64,000 nt of DNA from Amphiura filiformis (GCF_039555335.1 NC_092628.1:77254713-77318712); one strand, 5' to 3'. Shown: positions 1-12,925, counted from the first letter of the stretch. Numbers and translations: made by a program. Notes: a model not told the origin generated them from the letters alone.

Positions 1-198
1 TAGTGGGGGCTGATTATCGATCAATAGATTGAATAATTTTGATTTGATTGAATACATTTAGCCTACTCATGTATTTATTTATTTTGTTGTTTTCATTATT
101 CTTATTGTTTCAGCTCACCCGTGGGGGTGTGTGGGTTTGGGTATCGATCAATATAATACATTTACCACTATAGATGATTTGATGTGATTGATTTAAAG

Positions 199-482
<284 letters not shown>

Positions 483-539
483 ATACATGCATCAATAATT
501 GATTGTCGATCGGTTAATGTAGCTATAAGTACTACTTAC

Positions 540-615
540 CGGTCATCACAAGTCCAATAGCCAACAAAATGAGGAGGAAGATAACCAGGCTCCTGGTGAT
601 GGATCTCGAACACAT
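540..615 (-). CDS. Start plus signal-anchor exon of a third glycosyltransferase-like gene (partial, rest beyond left edge)
   Basis: On the minus strand an acceptor (ctatacag) at 617 is followed by A-ATG and 25 codons, ending in a consensus donor (G|gtaagt, 540/539). The peptide starts MCSRSITRS and continues with about 17 hydrophobic residues (LVIFLLILLAIGLVMT), a typical type II signal anchor after a short basic cytosolic tail. It ends in phase 1, the same phase as the anchor exon at 12926-12990, and starts with the same ag|AATG arrangement seen at 14311. I infer that it is the first coding exon of a paralogue of the two transferases to its right. Its catalytic exon would lie left of position 1. 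The function is inferred from design and position only. Confidence 0.5.
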
Positions 616-619
616 TCTG

Positions 620-2420
620 TATAGTATAATCAAGCAATAAACAAAAACACAACCACTGACCATTGTTGCTTGGATTTGGAAGTTCAAAAAGGAGTAAATA
701 CCAATTTATAAAGTTAAGGTTACGGGAACTTTTTAAGGTGACGGCGTGACGCTGCGTTTTAAAGTCAGGTTTTGGGCTACTATACATGTTTTATAGAATT
801 CCAGTCCATAATAGTACTAATGTGGAAACAAATATACGGATCTTATTTAATTGAAAGATTCTAAGGAAATTAAAGATTTACCTCCCAACTCCCCAGTCCT
901 GTCTGTACCTTGAGATATGATAGAATGCTTCTAAAAAGAAACTCTTTCCAGTTTCAGTTTTATTTACAATCAAATCAAAAAAGTATTTTGGTCTGAAAGT
1001 GGATGATCCATAAAACGGCAGGCTTGACATAAATGGCTACCCAAACTTATTCAATGGTTTCATGAGTTGATAGTTGACGTTTGACGGTAACTGGCCCTTA
1101 CTGAATTAAGAGCCGCAAAACCTTTTAATACTTTGTGAATTCCTTGTTAGCTTCCCTCTAAAAATACACATGGCTGACAATTTGTTTGGGCACCCAAGAC
1201 GTCGAGATGGGATCATGTTTTTCATTTTACTATTTAGACCATTTCGGACCAAGATGCACCTTTTCAAAATAAACCGACTTTAGGCGTTCGTAAATAGGCT
1301 GTCTCAAAATTGTGGAGACGTTCTTATCTTTACCATGTGAAGGTAAAGTTTAGCAATAGCACTGTCACAAGAATAGGTAATATTTATTTTGTGAATCGCT
1401 GTAACATAAGACATACCTGCCATTTAATGTCAGAATTTGTGTTTTGCACTTACCGATACATTAAGTTGGTACGCTTCATCGCTATCGTACACGAAGTAGG
1501 CATCACTCATTATGTATTCCTGCAGTTTGCGACCATGACTTACATCACTAGAATTACTTTGTTTTTCAGGTTGAAAATACCACATTATATATCAGTGGAC
1601 ATGGTGGGTACCACTAAAATTAGGCCTACTCTCCTCATCATAGACGACAGGAAAGGGTCAAATATGAATTGAACCCGTTTCCATTATGTTTATGTAGAGA
1701 ATAATGTTTTATGTTGCTGTCCCAGTCACGATAGATGAAACGTCCACCATGTTGTTTATATTGGTAATATTTATTGGATTCTGCTCGAATAGGCCTACAT
1801 GAATCAATCGAACAATTGATCACATGAGGTCAGGGAAATTTTGTCTGAGTAACGTGGTTGACGTGTGCCAATGAAAAGCATAAAAATAATCAATTAAAAA
1901 TTATTCGATAAATGAATGACCCGGGATGAATGATATGGGCATGCAGGAGGTAAAATTCGAAGTTTGTTGGCCAACTGCCACTGTTGGTCCCACCATTTAT
2001 ATCAGACTTGTTCAAAATGTAAAATATATATATACTTCTATTGTACGAGGTGTTCAGCATTATTAAGGCTGGTAACCACTCTACTTAGGGGCTGTGCAAT
2101 AATTATGAGCCCCGGGACAACATTTCTAAACGGCCGCGAAAAAATGCTTGCCCCATATCGGCCTGCCATTTGGGCCCCAAACACGAGCTAAAAAGGCAGA
2201 TGCACTGTACAATTGTTGCCTTATTTTCTCTTCTATTAGGGTTTTTAATAGGGAGTACCCAGTGAAAAATATGGACGTCCCCGTCCCCCTCTCTTTCGCC
2301 GTCTATGAATCGACCTTAGACATAGGTCCGATTTCTTGAAGCTCGGATAGTGGTCAGGCTTCCTAAGCTAGTAGGCTAGCCCTACCAAATATAATGTGAA
2401 ATCATTGATTTTTCTATGTG
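620..2420. other. Non-coding stretch, nothing recognised
   Basis: Only short, unconvincing open frames; no family recognised and no long repeat structure. It may hold 5' untranslated exons of the minus-strand gene that starts at 615. Confidence 0.5.
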
Positions 2421-2426
2421 ATGTAT

Positions 2427-3470
2427 GGTACACTCACAGAAAAAAATACACAAATTGTGTAAAATTTTACACAACTTCGATGTACGTATAGAACTCCAAA
2501 ACAAATAGGCATTTTTCACACAACCTTGAATTATGTAAAAAATACATACCAGTTAAACAAAAAAACAGGTCAATAGGATTGGGGCTTTCTTTCTTTGTTT
2601 TATTTTATGCTGAAACATAATTCATGATAAATTTGAAGTCATCAGATCTTGGTCAACTGTCAGATTCATTCAACAATACAATTTCATGCATACGTTGCTA
2701 TTTGTGCTATTTGTACAAATTGCACACTTTCTTGCAACTGTAGGCTATTCGTGCAATTTACTGACATCAATTCCACAAATTGCAACACCTGTGGCTATTT
2801 ATGCAATTTGTCCGCCATATATAGATTGCATCAATTGCAACTATCTGTGGCTATTTATGCAATTTGTGAAAATTGCTTAAGCAACTGGCTATTTGTGCAA
2901 TTTGTGCTATTTATACAAATTGCACACTTTCTTGCAATTGAAGGCTATTTGTGCAATGACCAATCCTGCGCCTTTATGGGTGCATGTCAATTCTAATGTT
3001 GATCAATCTAGCAAAATGAACCCATAAATAGCCATTTTAAAGTATCAAAGAAATCCATGCATAACTTATCGAACGAATCTCCAGTTTGGTTCAAGCTTAA
3101 TGACTCTGAAACCTACCTATTTGAATGAAGTTTCAGCAGGTATGCGCTACACGATCATACACACGACACACGTCGTGTCCGCCATTGCTTTCGGTTTGCG
3201 CTATAATTTCTTACTGAAATAGGTAAAAACTACATGCGTGTCGAAGTACATAACACGTTAGGTAGATTTTCTCCAATCAGCGAAGTATTTTGGGCTGACA
3301 TTTTACTTCATTTCATGCAATGATTACACAAAATAGGTAAACTAGCTTCGTTACAGTTCAAATATGTATTGGTAAAAGTTTTTGACAAACTTTTACATAT
3401 ACTGTGTATAATTTAATTTAAATCGTGTTTTTTTTTTACATAACGTGTGAATATTTCTCTGAGTGTATGA
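2427..3470. mobile_element. Possible non-autonomous element with short inverted ends
   Basis: The left edge (tacactcacagaaaaaaata, about 2430) and right edge (tatttctctgagtgta, about 3450-3467) are imperfect inverted repeats. Next to them are inner palindromic ACACAATTTGTGTAA-like words. It contains the minisatellite at 2690-2957. No transposase is seen. The boundaries are tentative. Confidence 0.4.
2690..2957. repeat. Degenerate minisatellite built on GGCTATTTGTGCAATTTGT
   Basis: The words gctatttgtgcaatttgt and caaattgcacactttcttgca recur many times with substitutions and small indels. Two overlapping Cys/Ile-rich open frames here are products of the repeat. Confidence 0.75.
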
Positions 3471-3479
3471 AATTGTAAG

Positions 3480-4010
3480 GACTGGTATAGGACTAATTGG
3501 ACTTAAGCCTGAAGGCTTAGGAAGCATGACCACTAGCAATGCTTCAAGAAACCGGCACTTAGTGGCCTTTAACATCTGAAATCCATATGAGACCGTGCAT
3601 CCCGAAAGTGTAGTCGGAATACGTTTAATCCCCATGACTTTTTTGGAAGTGCATTTGCTGAATCATGCAGGCAAACGGTATCTCGACATTTTGCAAAAGC
3701 ACAATAAAAAGAGTTGTAAACATAATTTATTTTTTACAAAAATGAACCTAACTCGGTATCATGCTGCATGTTGTGTTACACCGTTGAAGATGACGTATCG
3801 CCTACAACATCTCAGGAAGTCGGCATTTGCTATAGGATATCAAAACTCAATATCAAAATATCTAACTCAGAAATGCCCAATGTTCACGAAAAATAATTAT
3901 GCCGGAAGCCCAAATTGTTTTAATATTACGTTTACGAAGTTTCAGGTTGCTAAAAATTAAATTGCTTAAATATTACCTCTGCTTTTTAAATACTGACAAT
4001 GATTCATTTT
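3480..4010. other. Non-coding stretch
   Basis: No gene or clear repeat seen. One 121-codon open frame on the plus strand has no recognisable domain. Confidence 0.45.
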
Positions 4011-4017
4011 GAATGTT

Positions 4018-4318
4018 CCCAGCAAACACAAAAAAAGTTTTAATAACGTTGTTATAAATGCGTTTTGGTCAAAACGTTTTAATACCATTTTTAATGTATT
4101 GTAGGGTTATATAAAGGTCATGAAAACATTCTATACGAAAAAACATAAACAAAACATCTTAAAAATTTTTATCAAAATTTTATTGTAAATATTTGGGGAC
4201 AAGCAGTTTTGAAACTTAGTTACATTAATTTTTTGGAGCAATTTTATTACAATGTTTTATACCCTTTATATAACCCGGCATATATGCGTTTTCTGTGAAA
4301 AATTCTGTGTTTGCTGGG
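4018..4318. mobile_element. MITE with CCCAGCAAACACA ends
   Basis: About 300 bp, beginning CCCAGCAAACACA and ending in the inverse (TGTGTTTGCTGGG). The interior is made of AACGTT and AAAACGTTTT words and ATATAACCCGGCAT. The same family recurs at 33543, 45070-45172 and 58455-59135. It has no coding capacity and lies just downstream of the 840-residue transferase stop codon. Confidence 0.8.
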
Positions 4319-4349
4319 TTCCGTGTATATTTGAAGCTCTATAGACCTC

Positions 4350-6787
4350 TCATGTGTTTTGTTCAGCGTCTTTTGTTCTTCTTGCAGATTGTTTTGGTCT
4401 CCTTGGACCTGCTTGATCAAGCAACCACATTCCTAAATTTTTGAACCTTTGAACTTTGACATCATGTCCTATAATCCAGTTATTATGAAGCATAACCGGT
4501 TTAACCTGAGGATTTTTAGTTCTCCATTCTTCATCAAAATAAAAATGTCCTGATAGAAATTTATCCGGATCCAGCACCTTCACCTTCAACAGCGGTACAC
4601 TTCTCTTTTTTATAAGCTTATTTAATACTCCTTGATCTGGCCTGGTGTTATTGTAACTGTTCATTTTCTTAATCCAAAGTTTGACAAACTTGATAGATAA
4701 TCTTGTGGATTTATAGTAGACAAATCCAGCACAAAGCATCCGCGGATGAGGCGGTCCTAGATCAAGTTGAGCAAAGATATCAAAATCTTCCTCAAAATAA
4801 GGAAACGGATCAGCAGCCCAAAATGTATCAACATCGGAAAACAATACGTCGTATCCTTCCTTTAGTATATCTAATATATATTGCGCACGTTTGTTGACGA
4901 ACTTTTTATATTCCGGAGTATTGAACACAAGTTTATCACTGGCTGATGATGATTGGTCAGGACGTATCACGTGAACATCGGGTACTTTCATTAGATGTTC
5001 GTAGGTGGCGTTGTCTTCTGCGACGATAGTTATATTTGGATGGGGACCGATTCTTCGTATACTTGCCAACCAATTGTCCGTAAAATCCAGAAATGCTGCG
5101 TTTGTTGATGTGAGGATCACAACTTTTCTGTCAGAGTTAGTTGCTGGTCGTGGTACATTATTCGTTTTGCTCTGTGGCGCCAACATTGTATCATTTTTTA
5201 CCACAGTATTACCGAGTGGTTTGGTTGAATTTGTAGTTTTTGATACCACCACCTTTTTGAGTGTAGGTTTTCCCGAAGTAGTTTTATTGCTTTCAAATTG
5301 TACAATGTTCTTTGGAGAAATGCGTTTCAGAGTTTTATTAACAGTAGCTGAGCTCGCGTTGGCTTTTATTGTTTTTATCTTGGACTTATCAAGAAAAGCA
5401 GACATCGATTTGTTCTTCAATTCCTTATTTTGAATTGTTTGGTTAGCTTGTGATTTAGATTCAAATGTTAACTTTGTACCACCAATATCACTTTGATGTG
5501 GTTTAGCGGGCTTACGGACATAATTTACAGTTTTATTTGCCATTCTCTTTGGAGATTTATCTGGCATTGGAAGACCGTCAGACAGTTTAGCAATAAGAAA
5601 TTCCTTTGTAGTATTACTAATCAGTAACTTTGAGTTTGTAAGACTAACACGTACGTTTGGTTTTGTCATATTCCCTGAGTGTAACTCAATACTTTTAGTC
5701 TTATTATTGGCAGACTGTACTGTCTTGGGCGCCATCTTTGTAGCAACACCGACATTGTTCCCAACATTTTCAGTTTGGTTTGTTCTGTGATCTGCTCGAA
5801 CACCAGGATTGATAGATTTCTCATGAATGTGTTTCAAAGAAACACCAACAGTGGTTTCATTGGCAGATTGTTTAAACACTGGTTTGAGCTTCGAAGAGAA
5901 ACCATCTTTTCTAATGGGAATAGAAGTAAAATTCGACGCAACCGATTTAGTATTTGTTTTGTTAGATGCCCCATCTATAGTGTGTTTCTCTTCTTTAGAG
6001 GGAAGAACAAGAGAGTCTTTCTCCTTCGTTTCTGGTGCCAATGGGTTGGCAGATGGTATCACGTTTAGTTTCAAGGTAGAACCTTGCTGATCCTTCTCCA
6101 GTGTTGCGTTATTCTTTGTTATAATTTGCGAAGAATCTTCATCGACATTTGATGATACATTGTTTGCTTTAGTTGGTGATAAACGCTCCAGCGAATTATT
6201 TTGCGATGCTAACTCCTTTTGACTTTCTTGGATATTACTTTCTTTTCCGCCACTTAAAATGTTGGCCTCTGTTACGATTTCTACAGGTTCAACATCGTTT
6301 CTGACAGGACTGTCCAGATGCGGTGACGTTTTTAATGGTTTCTCGTCCTCCTGACTAACGGAAACTGGCACCATCTCTGGGCTTTCGTTGTTGGTCTTGT
6401 GTCTTATATCAGGCGAAGAATTAGCCACTACATTTTTAGCTTCGTCTTGTTTTCTCACCTCCTGCTGTTTGTCAGCACCAATGCTGATCTTATTTTCAGC
6501 GTTCGTATCTTTAACGTTCCCACCCTTTCTGCCAGGCCTCTTCTTTGCCTTTGCAATGTTCTTCTTCTGACGCGATCCACCCACTCGTCTCAGTATTTCG
6601 ATGACTTCGTCACCTTCAGGCTTCAGTCTGGGGGCTTGAATCCCCCATACTTCTGGCAAGTAAGGCCTCTGCTCAAATGCATCCTCATCCGAGTTGGTGA
6701 ATCGAAGGATGACGTCTTCGGTGTCAGCAAATCGGAAGACAACTTCATCGGGTATGATGCTAACTGCTGCCAGCTGTGCTTGGAACC
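4350..6787 (-). CDS. Nucleotide-diphospho-sugar transferase, long-stem catalytic exon (PF03407-type)
   Basis: This single minus-strand exon runs from an acceptor (taattcag, just above 6787) to a stop at 4350. An in-frame ATG at 6875 lies upstream, but the acceptor with the same start phase as the paralogous exon at 9684 suggests that real translation enters by splicing. With the two 5' exons at 14310 and 12990 the protein would be exactly in frame at 840 residues. After about 70 residues of an unknown small domain comes a stem of roughly 490 residues rich in Lys, Asn, Ser and Thr, with many N-glycosylation sequons. The catalytic domain fills about the last 260 residues: VVILTSTNAAFLDFTDNW, then LFSDVDTFW with the metal- and nucleotide-binding Asp-Val-Asp near residue 680, and a late LHNNWIIGH motif. 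Families of this fold transfer sugars from nucleotide-sugar donors in the Golgi lumen. Donor and acceptor cannot be read from the sequence. The long stem is unusual for the family. Confidence 0.85.
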
Positions 6788-6889
6788 CTGAATTATTTAA
6801 ACGCAAAAGAACATTGGTTAACAACATGTCACACAAATTCCTGTCAATCAAACATAAATGAACTATTTTTTCCAAAAATGAGCCAAATC

Positions 6890-8210
6890 GTGAGCTTCCA
6901 CGATTTTTGCTATTCTCAGCTTATGCACATTGGCCAGCTTTTGACATGACGGCTACCGCCACTGGTGTATATGATAATAAATATAATTAATTGATTCATC
7001 AAGCGTCCACTTGAACTTGTCCACTTGTTACATTAGAAGAGCACTATATATAATAGTTACGTTCCATTGTAATTATTTATGTGATAGATTAAATGTTTAG
7101 AGTTATATTTAGGATTTAGTGTAATGACATTAAAGAAGAAATGATTTTTGAGAATATAACTCAAAGTAAAACACACATGTGTTCGTTCAAGTCTAAATAG
7201 ATCCTACGTGAGACATACTGCAGTTACTGTCCGTTTTCCTATACACAATACACCGTGCTCTCACCATTGACGTGTGACCTCAACAAATGATGTATGTTGG
7301 GAGAATGGACACTTGCCTAGTTAACATCACTGTGTGAAAAATAACCAGCCAATTTTTTATTTATTCTCCAAAACTTCTAGCAAATATATTTCTCTAACAT
7401 GACCTAAAATTACAGCTAGGTTAGATGTTCAGAAATGGTCGCACTTTTGTAAAATATGAGTGAGGGCAAGGCATAGCTAGCCAACTCCCCGTGTTAATTG
7501 AATGGAGATTTGACCGAAAATATTGGTATCGGACCGCTCACTTCTGAAGGATGCCACAAAAAACCGGTAAAAGCTACATTTAAATTATTCTAAATTGGTT
7601 CTAGAAAATAAAGTTTTGTAACATGTCCTAAATTTTTAGCTAATTTAGATGTTTGGAGAGGGTCGTACTTTTGTGTTTTAGGAAGGATATGTAAACGACA
7701 GATAACACCAAAAATATGAAGAAATTATTTCCAAACTGTGTTAAGTCAACAATCATTATGTTGCTCATTTTGAAGAATGCTGGTTAACAAAAGCAGTTCT
7801 TTGTGTCATTTCGTGAACAATGGTACACATACCATTGTTTCCTTTCGTTTCCTTTATAATCGGTTACCCAACTGAAGCTGTAATACCAGCTTTATTGCGA
7901 TGTCGCACATTGAAAACAGACACTTGTACACAACCAGAGAAGATCTGATTTAATCAGTTGAGCTGCTTCAATGAGTGTTATCTTGGTTTAATAGCTTTTA
8001 ATGGGGTTTAAGTCCTGCAAAGGTCGAGATGAATTCTACTGTAGACATGACTGCATCATGAACTACCAGAAGAGCTACAATTAATTCTACGTAAGATATT
8101 GTCAGCTAATGTGACTTAAGTAACACACTGTACACCTTGCGTCTTACGCCTTAAAAACTCCTTTGCAATCTGGTAATGACACAGTGGCCATATAGAGACT
8201 TTCGAAAGAG
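6890..8210. other. Intergenic or intron DNA between the two transferase exons
   Basis: No anchor-like 5' exon for the 4350-6787 exon was found here on the minus strand, despite a search for a hydrophobic segment followed by a phase 1 donor. One imperfect direct repeat was seen: aacatgacctaaaattacag near 7398 and aacatgtcctaaatttttag near 7620, each followed by a gtcg-acttttgt block. Confidence 0.5.
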
Positions 8211-8216
8211 GCGTAA

Positions 8217-8500
8217 AATGGGCTATTCCAGTGGTAATCCACACTACCCCTGTGGAATATTTTGGAAATATCTTCCACAGGGGGAGTATGTTTTTCAAAT
8301 GTAATTGGTCAGAGTTAATAATTTTGAAACCCATACTCCCCTGTATAATGGCTCTACCTATATCTTCCACAACTGGAGTGAGTATTTCAAAAGGAAGTAA
8401 CCCAATTGTCTATTCTATTTGAAACTCATACTCCCGCTGTGGAAGACTTAAGCTAAATCTTCCACAGGGGGATTGTGGACATTAAATGGAACAGCCCATT
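8217..8500. mobile_element. MITE with AATGGGCTRTTCCA ends
   Basis: The ends aatgggctattcca (8217) and tggaacagcccatt (8487-8500) are inverted repeats. Inside, atcttccacaggggga and its complement alternate several times, so the whole element can fold. No coding capacity. Confidence 0.8.
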
Positions 8501-8662
8501 GTCAGGCATAAGACGTCGAATTGGCCAATTGTAAATCTCTGCAGTAAGAGTATATCTGGTAAATGACTAACCCTAACGTGATATTGATTCTCTGGTAGTA
8601 TTGTTTAACAGCTCTACAACAAAGACAATTACCTTCACCAATTATCTATAGTAATTGATATT

Positions 8663-9684
8663 TCAAGTTGTCTGAAGTGGTGTGTCTGTTACCAATTCCG
8701 TGACATTATCCAAAGGGTCTGGTCCACAAGTAGGAATATCTTTGTCCGGCGCATTTGTAATTGTGTAATCGACGAACCAAAGCCCGTGTTTTCTAAAGCG
8801 TTTGACCTTTTTATCATGTCCAATCATCCAATTGTTGTGAACCATAACTGGGTTGAGAATTGTTTCGCTATTGTTTTTCCTCCATTCATCATTAAAATAG
8901 TACTTTCCTGATATAAATTTATCAGGATCAAGATACTTGATTTTTATATTTTTAGGAATATTTCTTTTTCGTATCATCAAGTTGAGGATTATTTGATCAG
9001 GTTGAGTATCGTTAGATTCTTTTATGTTTTCAATCCATGACTTGACAAGCTTGATGGTTGCATTAGTGGCCCGATAATACACAAACCCAGCACAAACAAC
9101 TGTAGGTTCTGGAGGTCTTTGATCTTCTGCTACGAACATGTCGAAAGCTTCATCAAAGTAATCAAATGGATTGGCAAGTAGAACTGTGTCAACGTCAGAA
9201 AATAAAACGTTAAAGCCTCTAGTGAGAAATTTCAACACATATTGCGGTCTCTTGTTGATTAATGTTTTATAATCTTTAGAATTGAACAAAAATTCTCCTT
9301 CTCCGAATGAGAGGTTGCCTGCTTGTACCACGTGAACGTCTGTTCTGTTAGAAAGGTGTTTGAAAGCGATTGAGTCTTCAGCAATGACAGTGACGTTGGC
9401 AGGAAAATCGATTCTACGAAAGCTCTCTAGCCAATTATCGGTAACGTCGAGATAAGCTGAGTTGGTAGTCAGAAGAATAATTTGTTTATTACAAGTTTCA
9501 TTACAAGAATGTTTAGTTTTGATTGCATTGTTTTGCTGTTGATTTCTTGTATGTTCTTTATCATCCCCATGCGAATGGTCTGAATTCGGTAAGAATTTTT
9601 TTCTGATCCTGGCATATTGAAGCATAAATTTTGCCACAGGTTTTGGTGGTCTGAAGCGGTGTTTTATTCTAGTCCATTCGACCC
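8663..9684 (-). CDS. Nucleotide-diphospho-sugar transferase, catalytic exon (PF03407-type)
   Basis: Last exon of a three-exon gene whose 5' exons are at 14310-14291 and 12990-12926. Lengths 20+65+1022 nt give 368 residues plus stop. The acceptor ttctgacag precedes GGGTCGAATGG, and the frame stays open through VEWTRIKHRFRPPKP into the catalytic part. The domain starts at about residue 95 (IILLTTNSAYLDVTDNW). LFSDVDTV holds the metal-binding Asp-Val-Asp at about residues 192-194. LDPDKFISGKYYF and VHNNWMIGHD follow. The order and wording match the 4350-6787 exon throughout, so the two are paralogues, but this one has only a short stem (about 60 residues). It is predicted to be a type II Golgi membrane enzyme; the sugar transferred is unknown. 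Confidence 0.9.
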
Positions 9685-9843
9685 CTGTCAGAAATCACAC
9701 AAATTATGTGAGATACATATTTATTGCACAATTGTCATATCTTTAGCATAAATAAAGCGGGTTAACTCATGGTTGCATGCAGGTTGCTTTATCAATGTAT
9801 TGTTTGCGTTGCATGAAGATTGGCGTGCTATATTGGTTACATA

Positions 9844-10203
9844 TTACATGCGAGATGTAGAAAGCGTGCAGGTATACAAAGTGCAAGAGCATGGGCAGAT
9901 GGGCGTCGTATTTAGAGTTGCATAGCTGAAGTACATTAGTGCACTGTGATTAGTGTAAGGTACGTATATGGCTTTGCATTGTTTAGGTTGCCGTGATGGT
10001 GCTTTGATGTTATATACGATACTTTGCAAGGATCTTGGTTGGAACAGGTGTCTTAGGTTCATGCAGGGTGGGCGGCCTTCATGCAGTGTCATTAATGTGG
10101 TGCCAACTATAGCTTGGTGCTGGAAGTTCGTACTGGCATTAACACCGGGCATTAACAAGGGGCAAAAGAGAAGCGTTGAGAATGAGATGGCTGCGAGATT
10201 CAT
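9844..10203 (-). other. Signal-peptide-like open frame inside the transferase intron, probably not a gene
   Basis: A 119-codon frame on the minus strand opens with MNLAAISFSTLLFCPLLMPG, which resembles a signal peptide. The remainder has no recognised domain. It lies in the intron between the 12926-12990 and 8663-9684 exons, which join perfectly without it. It could be an alternative first exon (a weak phase 1 donor lies inside), but I judge it a chance frame. Confidence 0.2.
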
Positions 10204-10229
10204 CGTCAGGTGGCAGGTGGCTTCGTAGA

Positions 10230-10960
10230 CAGGGTACAGTATCCTGTTATTGAATGTTAGTGCTTACGGCATCCTTGAGCTCATATAGATTAATGCACTA
10301 TATATATATAGTATACATGTAGCGAGAGCAGCTTGCCATGCAGGTATTTGCAGGTTTTAAGGATGTGGGTGCAACAGGAATGTCGTGATTGTGCATGGTG
10401 GCTCATGCGATGATGGCGAAAGAGATTTTGTGATGCATTTCACGTGGCTGTTGAATTGCACGTTAATGTTTGGAACGGCAAACGAAATACAAATATTTGA
10501 CATGGGATGATTTACTCCATTCAGTTTCAGACAGAATAACGGTACCTCATGACAACCTTCACAAAGGTACCCCATGTGTATATTGTAGTCATTCGTTGAA
10601 TAGCTTTGAATGACAATCATGCATTTAAGAAAGCTTAAGAAGACCCAAGGTGCAGTTGGTTATAAGATGGAAAGCAAGCATTTACTATTCTGAGTTATAC
10701 GCTATCAGTTCAGGTGGACACGTCATCATTTATTGTTAGTGCTGGGTACATGCATAATTGCGTTAGCAAAGCGATGTAAAGAGGATTAATTATAGCTACA
10801 CACCGAGACACATAAGCGGGATTTGCGTCTAGATTGGAAAGGTTAAGAAGCGAGCTGGTATTGGAAAAGTTAGGAAGTGATACAAAGTTAGGCGGCAAAG
10901 TAATACAGTTTTTACAAGATGAAGATACATATTCAAGGTCCATCAGCGGTGTCCGACTGC
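10230..10960. other. Intron DNA, nothing recognised
   Basis: It lies inside the long intron of the minus-strand transferase gene. There is a short TA run near 10300 and no coding family. Confidence 0.4.
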
Positions 10961-10966
10961 TCTTCT

Positions 10967-11095
10967 AGAATTAGAGAATAAAGGCATTGTTTGTAGCCGC
11001 TGGAGTGCATCTATCGTCTCATTTGACACGGGCGACATCATTATTTTAAAAGATGCACGACAGCGACTAAAAACAATACCTTTATTCTCATTCTT
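10967..11095. mobile_element. Short hairpin element (palindromic MITE)
   Basis: The left arm (agaataaaggcattgttt...gtgcatct) and right arm (agatgcac...aaacaatacctttattctca) are imperfect inverted repeats of about 45 bp around a short loop. Confidence 0.75.
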
Positions 11096-11411
11096 AAACA
11101 CTTTAATTCAAATAAGTAAGTATTACATATTTTAATCAAATTAAATCCTACATTTTACAAGGAATTACCGAGGGCTTAAAATCGATCAGTCCCGTTGTTT
11201 CTATGCGCCTCCGATTGGTTCAAATAGCGAGTACGCGTATCGCGTCAATGCATACGCACTGACCCGTGTGATATCGTGTCATATCACACGGGTAAGAACC
11301 AATAAGATTGCACGAACGTTATCAAGTGTTTAAGACAATCAGATCCACACTTCCGTTCTGACGCGGTAACAGCGCCAAATCGGCAGACCGCTGAAGAACC
11401 TTGCTGAAAAC

Positions 11412-11494
11412 TATAAAAGAACAAACTCGTCTCATCTCCAGTGGCATAGTTCATTAATCTTCATTTAACAACCAGTGCTCAAATATGACCTCAA
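11412..11494 (+). promoter_or_regulatory. Candidate core promoter with a minimal first coding exon
   Basis: TATAAAAG at 11412-11419 is followed about 70 bp later by ATG-ACC-TCA-A (11485-11494) and a perfect donor (gtaagt). This spacing would fit a TATA promoter, a short 5' leader and a first exon coding only three residues. I found no downstream plus-strand exon that continues it, so it may be a chance match or the start of an unrecognised gene. It lies inside the intron of the minus-strand transferase. Confidence 0.25.
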
Positions 11495-11499
11495 GTAAG

Positions 11500-12570
11500 T
11501 CATCGTGTATGAGTTTTTATAACATACGCACTAAGCTGATAAGTAAAGGTCATTTTGTGGAGTTAAAAAACTATGCCGTGATATAAAAGTATAAGAAGAG
11601 ATATTAGTTCTCTAGTTATAGAGATATTATATTCATTACAATCGTGCAAATCATGTTATAGTTGCCGTATTTTGCAAAGTAATAGTACATAATAGAGCTG
11701 ATTAACCTAGGCTATGGGGCATTTTGAACAGCACCCCCTTCATTAGTGGGAAAAAAGGTAATTGAACTTTGCACGGGGTCAAGTTCAAAGTTATTCAAAC
11801 TTGCTCAAAACTTATGACGATGGCCATAAGCTATAAAAGAATATTATTTGATCTATAAGTCTATGGCGTACAGTTATTTATTTAATGGGCAAAAGCGTAG
11901 CAATTTTAGCTCTGCTGAGGGCGAAAATGAAATTTGCTCTGATTTTATTGAAAATTGTATCAAATTATTCATCTTGTTGCAAAAAAATATTTAAAAAATA
12001 AATAAAAAGAATAGTTGTGCGAGTGCTTTCTTATCCAGATAACATAACAATTGTCTAAGTCAAAGTGACAAAATTAGCCCTACATGACGTTAGACCTTAT
12101 TTGCCCATTACTCCATAACTGTATGAGGTAGATAGGTCAAACTAACAAATGTAACAAACTCCGAACAATCTTAAACTTGACCACTGTGTAAAAATCAATG
12201 ACCTTTTCCTACCAAATAGGGTGCTGTTGAAATGGCTCCATAGCATATAATAATTTATAGCTCTCTATACTGTATCCCTGCCAAATATGGCACATTTATC
12301 ACGAGTTGCAAGATGGTTACGGAAATCTATTGGACTATGTTTGAGATTAACAGTCTACGATTTTAGTGTGAGTAACTTTGACTGAGTTGACTGAGTGGTT
12401 ATAACAAAAAGTAAAGTAACTGAGTTACATTTATGGTCGAATAAAGGATGTTACATAATTATATAGAAGTTTCTGAAAATCAGCGTCTCTATCATACCAA
12501 AGTTCTTTGATCAAACTGTCCGTATGCAATATAAAAATTGGAATACGTAGGCTATTAAAATGACATTAAT
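11500..12570. other. AT-rich intron DNA
   Basis: No coding family and no clear repeat seen. Confidence 0.4.
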
Positions 12571-12579
12571 CATTATCGG

Positions 12580-12786
12580 CAGTGGTGGCACCAGAAATTG
12601 TTTCGGGTGGAGAAGGGGTGGGGTGGAATTGAAGGGGGGGTGAATTTCAGGGGAGTCAAAAATCGTGAAATTTTTGCACAAATTGTAAAGTTTCCATTTT
12701 GTTTTGTTTTTATTTGGGGAAACAGGGAAAGTTGTCTGGCTGGGGGCATTTGTCCTCCATGCCCCCCCCCCCTGGCGCCGCCACTG
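12580..12786. mobile_element. Short element with CAGTGGYGGCRCC ends
   Basis: The ends cagtggtggcaccag and ctggcgccgccactg are inverted repeats. The interior is G-rich, then has a run of C near 12763. A relative with the same ends is at 26093-26210. Confidence 0.7.
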
Positions 12787-12925
12787 ATCACTATGATCAA
12801 TTTATCAGAGAAATGGTAGGTCTAATACTTGGTATGTTATTTCAGTATCTTATTTAACGTTTTCTCATGTTTCAGTTGCACTTCAAACTATGATGATAAT
12901 AAAACAAATAAAAATATGAACTTAC

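Noticed and set aside
4703-6791. Plus-strand frames across the long transferase exon
   Set aside because: Shadows of the minus-strand coding exon, which has clear family motifs.
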